NCBI GenBank assembly: GCA_017442825.1
Contig: JAFRYZ010000009.1
Span: forward strand, 36,923 to 100,922
Source: Prevotella sp.
GTDB taxonomy: Bacteria > Bacteroidota > Bacteroidia > Bacteroidales > Bacteroidaceae
Direction: 5' to 3'
DNA length: 64,000 bases
Below, piece after piece: positions 9,470 through 17,243 of the stretch (positions are counted from its first letter, which is position 1; each line of letters begins with the position of its first letter). The position numbers and the translations under genes were made by a program. The notes under the pieces were generated by a model, which ran no database searches, was not told the origin of the DNA, and worked only from the letters and a program-made list of their open reading frames with translations.

Positions 9470-9604
9470 ATGAATGTTACAAAAATCTCACGCGAGGAGG
9501 CATTGCGCCGCTGGAAACATTCGCTGGAAATAAAACGCGAATGGGAACGCAAGGTTGCTGAACGCTGGGCTAATGAAGACCAGCAAAAGATTGCTATAGC
9601 ATGA
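9470..9604 (+). CDS. Small hypothetical protein (44 aa), first of a coupled pair
   Basis: ATG at 9470, 26 bp after the -7 element. The product (MNVTKISREEALRRWKHSLEIK...) is a charged, probably helical peptide with two Trp residues and no signal peptide. It may be related to the 47-aa protein at 8618. The stop overlaps the start of the next ORF (ATGA, 9601-9604), a sign of translational coupling. Function unknown; a regulatory peptide or toxin-antitoxin type pair can be imagined but nothing in the sequence proves it. Confidence 0.6.
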   Translation: MNVTKISREEALRRWKHSLEIKREWERKVAERWANEDQQKIAIA

Positions 9605-9738
9605 TTAAGATTACTCTTGAAGATATCAATTTAAAGTCGCCATACGAGATTACTCTCAATAATGGCGACTTTGATTTTACTACGGATTATTTGTGTTTGA
9701 TTTCTGCATCCACAACAAAGATGTCACCATCAGCATAA
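9601..9738 (+). CDS. Small hypothetical protein (45 aa), second of the coupled pair
   Basis: The start overlaps the upstream stop by 4 bp (ATGA). The product begins MIKITLEDINLKSPYEITL and looks like a small beta-rich protein without signal peptide or membrane segment. It ends 7 bp before the end of a convergent small ORF on the minus strand. Function unknown. The overlap with its neighbour and the shared promoter are the main support. Confidence 0.5.
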   Translation: MIKITLEDINLKSPYEITLNNGDFDFTTDYLCLISASTTKMSPSA

Positions 9739-9745
9739 TGCTACT

Positions 9746-9889
9746 TTACATCTTTTTGGCAATTTCCACGTTGCGCTTCATGTACTGAGCAAAGTCGCTC
9801 GAGTTCAGAGGCGATTCCTGCGATGCGGCTATTTTCCGCATCTTGCGCTCGGTCACTTCCTTGTGGAATGGGTTGAGAAATGTCATCAT
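9746..9889 (-). CDS. Small hypothetical protein (47 aa), convergent with the pair
   Basis: The minus-strand ORF starts ATGATG at 9889 and ends TAA at 9746. The product (MMTFLNPFHKEVTERKMRK...) is basic and probably helical, with no signal peptide. A promoter of the same repeated type lies 28 bp upstream (9917-9947). A longer overlapping frame (9741-9983) exists but runs through the promoter and repeat DNA, so this shorter frame starting after the promoter is preferred. Function unknown. Confidence 0.5.
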   Translation of the reverse strand: MMTFLNPFHKEVTERKMRKIAASQESPLNSSDFAQYMKRNVEIAKKM

Positions 9890-9916
9890 ACATTCTGTGT
9901 AATGTTACTAACGCCG

Positions 9917-9947
9917 CAAAATTAAGCATATCTTTCGAATTTGCCAA
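9917..9947 (-). promoter_or_regulatory. Bacteroidota promoter, minus strand, inverted duplicate
   Basis: On the minus strand TTGG (9944-9947), 19 bp, then TAATTTTG (9917-9924). Sequence around it matches the plus-strand promoter at 9413-9443, including TTCGAAAGATAT. Confidence 0.75.
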
Positions 9948-10412
9948 CAAAATATGAATGAAAAACAATACAACAAAGGTCATTTATAACTACGAAACAA
10001 CGGAAACATAGCCTGACGGCTAATTGACAATTCTCCAGACTCGCTGACGCTCGAAGGAGCGGCAAAGCCGAAAGGTAATTGATAATTGACAATTCACAAT
10101 TCTTTGCAAGCAAAGCGCTACGCGATTACATAATTGATAATTGACAATAAAACAACGGTGACTGCGGAGTGCAACTTTCCTTTTGGACATTCTTTCTTGG
10201 GGGACTCTGCGGCTCAGTGTGAGATACACAACATCCTGTTATTTTTTTTGCTTAAAAATCTGCCAATCTGCAACACTCGTTGATTGTCAGGTGGTTACGG
10301 GTGGCAGATGGGTGGCAGATATGGCAGATATTTCTTACTTTCCTGCCTTTTTATCGAAAAAAATGAGCATCATTGGAATAATGTCTGAATCATTTCTGTT
10401 CGTACCAAAATC
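9948..10412. repeat. Gene-free repeat mosaic
   Basis: A 45-bp segment (9960-10006) repeats the one at 8281-8325. A block of about 50 bp with TCGCTGACGCTCGAAGGAGC (10023-10075) recurs at 16961-17011. AATTGATAATTGACAATT-type repeats follow. An open frame at 10183-10473 overlaps these repeats and the dyad array and is not convincing as a gene. Nothing else is seen. Confidence 0.55.
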
Positions 10413-10566
10413 GTACCAACGCTTGGTACTCCTCGTACCAAAACTTGGTAGTCCTCATACCAAGCGTTGGTAGCCTCCCGACCACAGTGTGGTCTCTGGA
10501 ATACCTAAACATGGTCGCACGCCGACCAAAAAATGGTCATGACCCGACCACGATGGGGTATTACAA
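10413..10566. repeat. Dyad array A: seven palindromes with exact 22-bp period
   Basis: Seven consecutive 22-bp units start at 10413, 10435, 10457, 10479, 10501, 10523 and 10545. Each is centred on an ACC-N-GGT dyad: unit 1 GTACCAACGCTTGGTAC, unit 3 TACCAAGCGTTGGTA, unit 4 GACCACAGTGTGGTC, unit 6 GACCAAAAAATGGTC; units 5 and 7 are weaker. Arms drift from unit to unit but the register is kept. It ends where the duplicated leader cassette before GH127 begins. There are no unique spacers of CRISPR size. Confidence 0.8.
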
Positions 10567-10800
10567 AAATGAGGATGGCGCGTCTTATTGTTGAAGGGGA
10601 GTTAAAGGGGAGTTAAAGGGGAGTGAATAGGGAGTTAAAAGGGAGTTGAAAGGGAGTTAAAGGGGAGTTAAAGGGGAGTTAAAGGGGAGTTCGAGGGGAG
10701 TGAATAGGGAGTTAAAAGGGAGTTAAAAGGGAGTTAAAAGGGAGTTAAAGGGGAGTGAAAGGGAGTGAAAGGGGAGTTAAATAAAAGAAGTGAAAAATAT
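10561..10800 (+). promoter_or_regulatory. Duplicated leader cassette with 17-copy 11-bp array, upstream of GH127
   Basis: A 36-bp head (TTACAAAAATGAGGATGGCG...) is followed by about 17 imperfect copies of GGGGAGTTAAA (10596-10782) and by AAATAAAAGAAGTGAAAAAT just before the GH127 ATG. The same head, a 6-copy array and the same tail precede GH141 at 13541-13684. The head also holds a possible 15-codon upstream ORF (10569-10616) ending in the array. The G-rich units look like repeated Shine-Dalgarno motifs in the mRNA; whether this affects translation is unknown. Confidence 0.75.
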
Positions 10801-12954
10801 ATGAGAAATCTATGGAAGACTGGAGCTGTCGGCATGTTGCTGATGGCAGTGAGCATGAGCGTGCCGGCACAGCATAGGGGGCTGACGGATATGTCGAAGA
10901 GTAAGCAGGCGGTGATGCAGAACACGCCGATGGGTGCGGTGCGATGGACAGGCGGTTTTTGGAAAGACCGCTTCGACGTGCTGGCGACAACGGGTGTGTG
11001 GGGCATGTGGGACACCTGGAACACGCCGTGGGAGGTGCTCGACGCCGACGGCAAGCACGGCAGTCATGGTTTCCGCAACTTCGAGGTGGCTGCCGGTACG
11101 GTGAAAGGTAAGCACCACGGTCCGCCGTTCCACGACGGGGACATGTATAAGTGGCTGGAGGCTGCCGCCTCTGTCTATGCCGTGACGAAAGACGCGAAGC
11201 TCGACGCGCTGATGGATAAGTTTATCGAACAGGTGGCGCTGGCACAGCGTGCCGACGGATATATCCATACGCCGGTGGTCATTTCCGAACGTAACTTGGG
11301 AATAGATTCTCACGCAGGTACGGAGAATGCGGCAGGCATTGAGATCGGCAAAGACCAGAAACACGCCTTTGCCTCGCGTCTGAACTTCGAGACGTATAAC
11401 CTGGGTCACCTGATGACGGCAGGCATCATCCACAAGCGCGTGACGGGGAAGAACACCCTGTTTGACTGTGGACGGAAGGCTGCCGACTTCCTGTATAACT
11501 TCCTGAAGAGCGACGCGGCAGAGCTGTCGCGCAACGCTATCTGTCCCAGCCACTATATGGGGGCTGCGGAGATGTACCGTGAGACGGGTGACAAGAAATA
11601 CCTGGAGCTGGCAGAGGGACTCATCGGCATTCGCGACTCGGTGAAGAACGGTGAAGACCATAACCAAGACCGTCATAAGCTGCGCGACCAATACGAGGCA
11701 ATGGGACATGCTGTGCGTGCCAACTACCTCTATGCCGGCGTTGCCGACCTCTATGCGGAGACGGGCGAAGGGCAGCTGATGAAGAACCTCTCAGCTATCT
11801 GGGACGACATCGTGAACCATAAGATTTATATCATGGGCGGATGCGGTGCCTTGTACGACGGCGTGAGTCCCGACGGCACCACCTATAACCAGCCGAGCAT
11901 ACAACAGATACACCAGGCTTACGGCAGACAGTTCCAGTTGCCACAGGAGGCTGCCCACAACGAGATCTGTGCACAGATAGGTATGCTGCTCTTCTCGTGG
12001 CGCATGTATCAGGTGACGGGCGACGGCAAGTATGTGGATAACATCGAGAACGAACTCTATAACGGTATTCTTTCGGGCATTTCCCTCGATGGAAAGGACT
12101 ATTTTTATACCGAGGCACTGCGCCGCACGAAGGAGTTTCCCTATACCATGCGATGGCCGAAACACCGCCAGCGCTACATCTCCTGCTTCTGCTGTCCACC
12201 GAACACGCTGCGCACCCTGGCTCAGGCACAGGAGTATGCGTATTCGTTTGGAGAAAACGAGAACGGAGGAGAAAGAGAGAAAGGGAAAAGGGGAACGGAG
12301 GGAAAAGGCTGCGTGCTGAACGTGAACCTGTATGGCGAGAGTACGTTGAAGACGAAGGACCTGGAGGTGGAGCAGAAGACGGACTACCCGTGGGACGGTA
12401 AGGTGACGCTGACGGTGAAGAAGGCGAAAAACCTTGGTGCAGTGAGACTGCATATCCCGAACTGGTGCGACAAATATACGGTCAAGGTGAATGGAGAGAC
12501 TTATCCCACTGAAGGTGGAACGAAAGGTGCCGCTGTGGTAGAAAAGAAGTTCAAAAAGGGCGATTTCATCGAAATAAATATGAATATGCGCCCACGCCTG
12601 ATAGAGGCGAACCCGCTGGTAGAGGAAGCGAAAAACCAGGTGGCTGTGATGCGTGGACCAGTGGTCTATTGCCTGGAAGGTCAGGACATAGAAGGTGGAC
12701 ACCGTATCAACGATATCGCTATCCCCGATGACATCGAACTGAAAGAGGTGCCGATGGAGATTGCCGGCCACAAGTTTGTGGCTTTGGAAGGGGAGGTCAA
12801 GGTGGTTGACAATGCCAAGTGGGACAACAACACGTTGTACCGTGAGATTGGCAAGATGAAGGAAAAGGAGGTGAAGATACGACTGATTCCTTACTATGCC
12901 TGGGACAACAGAGGCGTGCAGGATATGACGCTGTGGATGAACCGAGGAGAGTGA
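10801..12954 (+). CDS. GH127 glycosidase, probable RG-II aceric acid hydrolase or beta-L-arabinofuranosidase
   Basis: DUF1680/GH127 family, an (alpha/alpha)6 barrel with a zinc-cysteine active site. The metal motifs are present: E388-I-C390 and C462-F-C464-C465, the last pair matching the nucleophile region of the family. The signal peptide at residues 1-21 implies periplasmic or surface location. I chose ATG 10801 over the in-frame 10765 because the signal peptide starts there and the same MRNLWKTG opens the GH141 gene. In B. thetaiotaomicron the GH127 next to GH141 is the aceric acid hydrolase BT1003, so chain B of RG-II is the likely target; a plain beta-L-arabinofuranosidase is the alternative. 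A stretch rich in E, G and K (12252-12309) is an apparent in-frame insertion. First gene of the plus-strand series. Confidence 0.85.
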   Translation: MRNLWKTGAVGMLLMAVSMSVPAQHRGLTDMSKSKQAVMQNTPMGAVRWTGGFWKDRFDVLATTGVWGMWDTWNTPWEVLDADGKHGSHGFRNFEVAAGTVKGKHHGPPFHDGDMYKWLEAAASVYAVTKDAKLDALMDKFIEQVALAQRADGYIHTPVVISERNLGIDSHAGTENAAGIEIGKDQKHAFASRLNFETYNLGHLMTAGIIHKRVTGKNTLFDCGRKAADFLYNFLKSDAAELSRNAICPSHYMGAAEMYRETGDKKYLELAEGLIGIRDSVKNGEDHNQDRHKLRDQYEAMGHAVRANYLYAGVADLYAETGEGQLMKNLSAIWDDIVNHKIYIMGGCGALYDGVSPDGTTYNQPSIQQIHQAYGRQFQLPQEAAHNEICAQIGMLLFSWRMYQVTGDGKYVDNIENELYNGILSGISLDGKDYFYTEALRRTKEFPYTMRWPKHRQRYISCFCCPPNTLRTLAQAQEYAYSFGENENGGEREKGKRGTEGKGCVLNVNLYGESTLKTKDLEVEQKTDYPWDGKVTLTVKKAKNLGAVRLHIPNWCDKYTVKVNGETYPTEGGTKGAAVVEKKFKKGDFIEINMNMRPRLIEANPLVEEAKNQVAVMRGPVVYCLEGQDIEGGHRINDIAIPDDIELKEVPMEIAGHKFVALEGEVKVVDNAKWDNNTLYREIGKMKEKEVKIRLIPYYAWDNRGVQDMTLWMNRGE
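12252..12309 (+). repeat. In-frame purine-rich insertion in GH127
   Basis: Roughly 58 bp of almost pure G/A encode GGEREKGKRGTEGKG between the helical domain (ending YAYSFGE) and the beta-domain strand VLNVNLYGES. GH127 proteins usually connect these directly. It appears to be a surface-loop expansion. Confidence 0.5.
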
Positions 12955-13540
12955 GGTACACGGAAATTTTTGAACTACAAATTCAACGAATTACACGAAA
13001 AATCCTTGACTCCTTAGAATAACAACGGAAAGCACGGAAAGCACGGAAAATAATTCAGTCGCCCTAGGGCGAGAAATCTTACAAATCTATACAAATCCTA
13101 CAAATAAGAGCATTAGATTTGAGAGATTTTGAACAGATTTGTGGGATGTCTTCGACAAGCGAAGCGAGGAGAACTCCATAACTCCAAAGAATAACAACGG
13201 TAACCGCGAAGCGCTTTTACGGCTCGAACTTGTTCGCTTATATGAGCAAAGCGAGTCTTAAGAAGGCGACAGCCGACTAAAAGAAAGCACGGAAAAGAAT
13301 TCAGTCGCCCTAGGGCGAGAAATCTCACAAATCAGTACAAATTCTACAAATCAGTGTGGATATACAGGTTGAAAGATTTGGATAGATTTGTGGAAAGTCT
13401 TCGACGAGCGAAGCGCTGCGCGGTTACTTCGACAAGCGAAGCGAGGAGAACTCCATTACTGCGCGTAGCGCTTGCCAGAGCAAGAACGCACGGAAAGACA
13501 CTGATTTAATTGACAATTGTCAATTGCCGAAAGCCGCTGT
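12955..13540. repeat. Gene-free repeat mosaic between GH127 and GH141
   Basis: No credible gene. Contains two copies of a CAGTCGCCCTAGGGCGAG hairpin block followed by ACAAAT-rich DNA (about 13054-13104 and 13301-13354), the second copy of the block of about 100 bp also found at 8941-9043, and AATTGACAATT-type repeats. GH127 and GH141 may be separately transcribed, each with its own copy of the leader cassette. Confidence 0.6.
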
Positions 13541-13684
13541 ATTACAAAAATGAGGATGGCGCGTCTTATTGTTGAAAGGGAGTTAAAGGGGAGTTAAAGG
13601 GGAGTTAAAGGGGAGTTAAAGGGGAGTTAAAGGGGAGTTGTAGCGGCTAACTCCCGAGACTTAAATAAAAGAAGTGAAAAATAT
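13541..13684 (+). promoter_or_regulatory. Duplicated leader cassette with 6-copy 11-bp array, upstream of GH141
   Basis: The 36-bp head is identical to that at 10561. Six copies of GGGGAGTTAAA follow (starts 13578, 13588, 13599, 13610, 13621, 13632), then a GTAGCGGCTAACTCCCGAGA segment and the same AAATAAAAGAAGTGAAAAAT tail before the ATG. Confidence 0.75.
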
Positions 13685-15580
13685 ATGAGAAATCTATGGA
13701 AGACTGGGCTTGTCGGCATGTTGCTGATGGCACTTTGTCCGTGGTTGGTTGCTGCGCAAGAGGTGATACTAGTTACACCCGACTCGTCGCTGACCGATGC
13801 CGTGAGGAAGGCGCGGGAGATGCGGCGACTGGGTAAGGCTGAGCGCGTGACGATACAGCTGCAGCCAGGTACCTACGGGCTGTATGAGCCGTTGCGACTG
13901 CGCCCTGAAGACGAGGGGCTGACCATCGTGAGCGACGGTGCCGTTATCAGCGGTGGTATGACGGTGGACGGCTGGAGGAAACAAGGACGGCTGTGGGTGG
14001 CTGATGTGCCCGACTTCAACGGCAGACCTGTTGACTTCCGCCAGGTGTGGGTAAACGGCAGGAAGGCTGTGCGTGCCCGTGACGTGAGCGACTTCGAGAA
14101 GATGAACCGTATCATGACCTACGACAAGAAAAACCGCGTGTTGTGGGTGCCGACAAAGAGTCTGCCTGAGAGTTGGAGGACGCCCCCCAGCCCCCTAAAG
14201 GGGGTGAAAGCCCCCCAGCCCCCTAAAGGGGGTGGCGAAGGTCGGAGGAAGTGGAGTAATCAGAGTAATCGGAATAATCGGAATAGTCGGAGTAATCAGA
14301 GTCTTTATCAATTTGCAGAACTCGTTCTGCACGAGATGTGGTGCGTCAGCAACTTGCGCATCAAGGACATCCGTGTTGACGGTGATTCGGCAGCTGTCAC
14401 CTTCCACGACCCTGAAGCGAAGATACAGTTTGAACATCCGTGGCCGTCGCCGATGACACCCGACACCAAACATCCGTCACCGTTCTACCTGACGAATGCA
14501 AAGGTGTTGTTGGACGAGCCAGGTGAATGGTATCATGACATCCGTACGCACCAACTGTACTATCTGCCGCGAGCTGGGGAAGACATGGCTACGGCAGAAG
14601 TGGTCGTGCCCGTCTTGGAGACGCTGGTGGAGGTCATCGGTACGGCTGAAAGACCGGTGCGGAACATCACCTTCAAGGGCATTACCTTTGCCCATACCAC
14701 GTGGATGCGTCCCAGCGAGAAGGGACATGTGCCGCTGCAGGCGGGTATGTTCCTGACGGAAGCCTACAAATTGCGTCCGCAGATAGACCGGAAAAACAAC
14801 CACAAGCTGGATAACCAGGGATGGCTCGGCAGGGCTGATGCCGCCGTGGAGGTGCGCTACGGTGACGGCATCGACTTCAGCACGTGTCGTTTTACCCACC
14901 TGGGCGGAAGCGGCTTGGACTATGTGTGGGGATGTCGCGGGGGGGCGACGACAGGCTGCGTCTTTGAAGACATTGCGATGAACGGCTATGTCAGCGGCTC
15001 TTTCTCACCCGAAGGACTGGAGACGCACCTGCCCTATCAACCTACTGACGGTCGGGAGGTGTGCCGCGGACAGGAGGTGAAGCAATGTTTGTTCCACAAC
15101 GTGACGAACGAAGACTGGGGATGCGTGGCGATAGCTGCCGGCTATGTGGCTGAGATGAACATCGAGCACAACACCATTCATGATGTGTCTTATACGGGCA
15201 TCAGCATAGGGTGGGGATGGAACCGCGACCTGGTGTGCATGAAGGACAACCGCATCCATGCCAACTTGATTTATGACTATGCGAAGCACATGTATGACTG
15301 TGCCGGCATCTATACCCTCGGCAATCAGCCGGGGACGATGATTACGGAGAATGTGGTGCGCGACATCGCCAAACCATCGTATGTGCACGACCCGAACCAT
15401 TGGTTCTATCTCTATACTGACGAGGGGTCGTCGAATATCACACTCAAGGACAACTGGACACCGGAGGAGAAGTTCCTGAAGAATGCGGTGGGCCCCAACA
15501 ACGTATGGGAGAACAACGGTCCGATGGTGAGCGAGGAGATTAAAGCGAGAGCGGGAGCTCAATTCATAATTGACAATTGA
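13685..15580 (+). CDS. GH141 right-handed beta-helix glycosidase, probable RG-II alpha-L-fucosidase
   Basis: An exported beta-helix protein. The signal peptide (MRNLWKTGLVGMLLMA..., cleaved near VAAQ) is nearly identical to that of GH127. After a DUF1565-like N-terminus (LQPGTYGLYEPLRLRPEDEG) come helix coils with conserved WGCVAIAAGYV, YTGISIGWGW and YDCAGIYTLGNQPG. It is homologous to the 538-aa protein at 31832. In B. thetaiotaomicron the GH141 founding member BT1002 removes alpha-L-fucose from RG-II chain A and lies beside GH127, as here. Residues about 168-208 are an in-frame repeat insertion absent from the paralogue. The last residues (AQFIIDN) and the stop come from an AATTGACAATT tandem repeat, so the original C-terminus may have been replaced. 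The MFS gene follows after 40 bp of the same repeat. Confidence 0.8.
   Translation: MRNLWKTGLVGMLLMALCPWLVAAQEVILVTPDSSLTDAVRKAREMRRLGKAERVTIQLQPGTYGLYEPLRLRPEDEGLTIVSDGAVISGGMTVDGWRKQGRLWVADVPDFNGRPVDFRQVWVNGRKAVRARDVSDFEKMNRIMTYDKKNRVLWVPTKSLPESWRTPPSPLKGVKAPQPPKGGGEGRRKWSNQSNRNNRNSRSNQSLYQFAELVLHEMWCVSNLRIKDIRVDGDSAAVTFHDPEAKIQFEHPWPSPMTPDTKHPSPFYLTNAKVLLDEPGEWYHDIRTHQLYYLPRAGEDMATAEVVVPVLETLVEVIGTAERPVRNITFKGITFAHTTWMRPSEKGHVPLQAGMFLTEAYKLRPQIDRKNNHKLDNQGWLGRADAAVEVRYGDGIDFSTCRFTHLGGSGLDYVWGCRGGATTGCVFEDIAMNGYVSGSFSPEGLETHLPYQPTDGREVCRGQEVKQCLFHNVTNEDWGCVAIAAGYVAEMNIEHNTIHDVSYTGISIGWGWNRDLVCMKDNRIHANLIYDYAKHMYDCAGIYTLGNQPGTMITENVVRDIAKPSYVHDPNHWFYLYTDEGSSNITLKDNWTPEEKFLKNAVGPNNVWENNGPMVSEEIKARAGAQFIIDN
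14185..14310 (+). repeat. In-frame hairpin and simple-repeat insertion in GH141
   Basis: A tandem pair of 27-bp units, each with the hairpin AGCCCCCTAAAGGGGGT, is followed by a run of GGAATAATC/GGAGTAATC units. It reads through as a P/K/G-rich then N/S/R-rich segment. The paralogue at 31832 lacks it between the equivalents of LPESW and ELVLHEMW. The hairpins are of the intergenic type. Confidence 0.8.
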
Positions 15581-15582
15581 CA

Positions 15583-15620
15583 ATTGACAATTGATAATTG
15601 ACAATTCATAATTCACAATA
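15583..15620. repeat. AATTGACAATT tandem repeat at a gene junction
   Basis: About five overlapping copies of AATTGACAATT/AATTGATAATT (from 15560) span the GH141 stop codon and the start of the MFS gene. The same element is found at 10080-10150, 13508-13530, 17012, 17230, 20385 and 20568. Confidence 0.7.
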
Positions 15621-16958
15621 ATGGAAAAGAAAGAAAGTAGTTTGAAGAGTACGATAGCGGTGTCCTTGACCAATTATCTGGATGCCGGTGCTATCGTAGC
15701 TGGTGCCAGCGGACTGACGCTATGGCAGAATTACCTGGGATTGAGTGAGGTGCATCTGGGATGGTTGAACTTTATCAGTGCCAACTGTCTGGGGGCTGCC
15801 GTTGGTGCCATCATCGGCGGATTCCTTGCCGACAAGTATGGCAGGAAGTTTATCTTTACCTATAACCTGCTGGTGTATATGACGGGTGTGCTGCTCATCA
15901 TGTTGAGTGTGAACTTCCCCATGCTGCTGGCGGGATTCTTGGTGACGGGTATCTCCGTGGGTGTCGGTGTGCCGGCATCATGGACGTATATCTCTGAGAG
16001 TTCGGAAATCAACAACCGCGGACGTAACATCTGTATCTCGCAGATGTCGTGGGGCATCGGTCCGATGATTATCCTGTTGTTAGGAATGTTCTTCGCCCCT
16101 GGTGGTTATCTGTTTGGTTGGGTAGAGGCGGCAGCTCATGCCGTCGGCGGTGACCAGTTGGCGACAGATGCTGTCAACGTGTTCAGTTCGCGTATCGTCT
16201 TCCTCTCGTTGTTCATCGTGGCGTTCATCGCCTGGAACCTGCAGCGCGGCTTACAGGAGAGTGCCGAGTTCGAGGCGCAGAAGAGTGAGGAGAAGAAAGC
16301 AGGACTGGTGGATAACATCAAGGTGCTCTTCCAGAACCATATCGCCGTGAAGACGGTTTGCTTCCTCGCTACCATCTACCTGACATGGAACCTCGTGGCT
16401 TCGGTGATGGGTTTCTTCCAGCCCCATATCTACGAGACGGCAGGAGGGGTGAGCAACGAACAGGCAAACTGGATGAACTTTATCCAGTGGGCGATTATCG
16501 TGGGAGTGACTCTTATCACGTCGCGGCTCATCGACAAGACCAGTCATAAGGGTATCTACATCTTCGGACTGGTGGCAGCACTGAGTGCCTGGCTCGTCAT
16601 CGTCACCATCGGTGTGAACGGACCGGCGGGCTTGTGGGCTTTCGCTATCCTCTGGGGTATTCAAGGCGGTGCTTCGCCTCAGATCTTCTATGCCCTGTGG
16701 GGATCGGAGCTGTTCCCTGCCAAATTCCGCGCCGGTGCACAAGGACTGATGTTCTTCATCGTCCGCGGCTTGTCGGCTTTGTGGGGACTGGTGTTCACCT
16801 ATATCTACGGCGAGAATGGTGAGGGCTTTACGATTGCCGCCTACTGCATGATTGCCCTACTGCTGATTTCGCTGATTGTAGGTGTGGCTCTCGCTCCGAA
16901 GACGCGCGGGAAGTCGCTGGAACAGATTACGAGAGAAAGATATGGGAGTCTTGGTTGA
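15621..16958 (+). CDS. MFS sugar transporter (445 aa)
   Basis: An inner-membrane major facilitator with about 12 membrane segments. The sugar-porter signature GGFLADKYGRKF lies in the loop after TM2, and PAxWTYISE and WGSELFPAKFRAGAQG match conserved parts of the family. Expected to import a monosaccharide or short oligosaccharide released from the pectin; substrate not determinable from sequence. It lies between GH141 and a signal-less GH78, so it may feed that cytoplasmic enzyme. The start is set by the ATG after the AATT-repeat; there is no clear ribosome binding site. The C-terminus (KTRGKSLEQITRERYG) resembles the PETKGKSLEE end of sugar porters. Confidence 0.85.
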   Translation: MEKKESSLKSTIAVSLTNYLDAGAIVAGASGLTLWQNYLGLSEVHLGWLNFISANCLGAAVGAIIGGFLADKYGRKFIFTYNLLVYMTGVLLIMLSVNFPMLLAGFLVTGISVGVGVPASWTYISESSEINNRGRNICISQMSWGIGPMIILLLGMFFAPGGYLFGWVEAAAHAVGGDQLATDAVNVFSSRIVFLSLFIVAFIAWNLQRGLQESAEFEAQKSEEKKAGLVDNIKVLFQNHIAVKTVCFLATIYLTWNLVASVMGFFQPHIYETAGGVSNEQANWMNFIQWAIIVGVTLITSRLIDKTSHKGIYIFGLVAALSAWLVIVTIGVNGPAGLWAFAILWGIQGGASPQIFYALWGSELFPAKFRAGAQGLMFFIVRGLSALWGLVFTYIYGENGEGFTIAAYCMIALLLISLIVGVALAPKTRGKSLEQITRERYGSLG

Positions 16959-17243
16959 TAATTCTCCAGACTCGCTGACGCTCGAAGGAGCGGCAAAGCC
17001 GAAAGACAATTGATAATTGACTCAACTTTCGGAAGTTACCGCGACTAAAGCCGCTTGGAAGTTATCGCGGTCTTTGACCGCTTGGAAGTTAAAAAGGAGT
17101 TATCGCCCCTTCGGGGCTTGGACGTTAGATTTCCTTGTTTGAAGATACTATCGTCCTTTTAACTTCGCCGCATAGCGGCATAACTTCCTTTTAACTCCAG
17201 CCGCGTAGCGGCAAACTCCCGAAACTTAAATAATTGATAATTG
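16959..17243. repeat. Hairpin-cassette spacer between MFS and GH78
   Basis: No gene. Successive short hairpins: CGGTC-TTT-GACCG, GCCCC-TTC-GGGGC, GCCGC-ATA-GCGGC and GCCGC-GTA-GCGGC, interspersed with GGAAGTTA/GGAGTTA motifs (starts 17031, 17057, 17084) and ending in AATTGATAATTG. The block at 16961-17011 repeats 10023-10075. Confidence 0.65.

Noticed and set aside
10183-10473. 96-aa frame across dyad array A
   Set aside because: Composed of repeat and array DNA; no start signal, and the peptide is repeat-derived.
10596-10782. CRISPR array
   Set aside because: The unit is 11 bp with no unique spacers and no cas genes; it is a tandem repeat.
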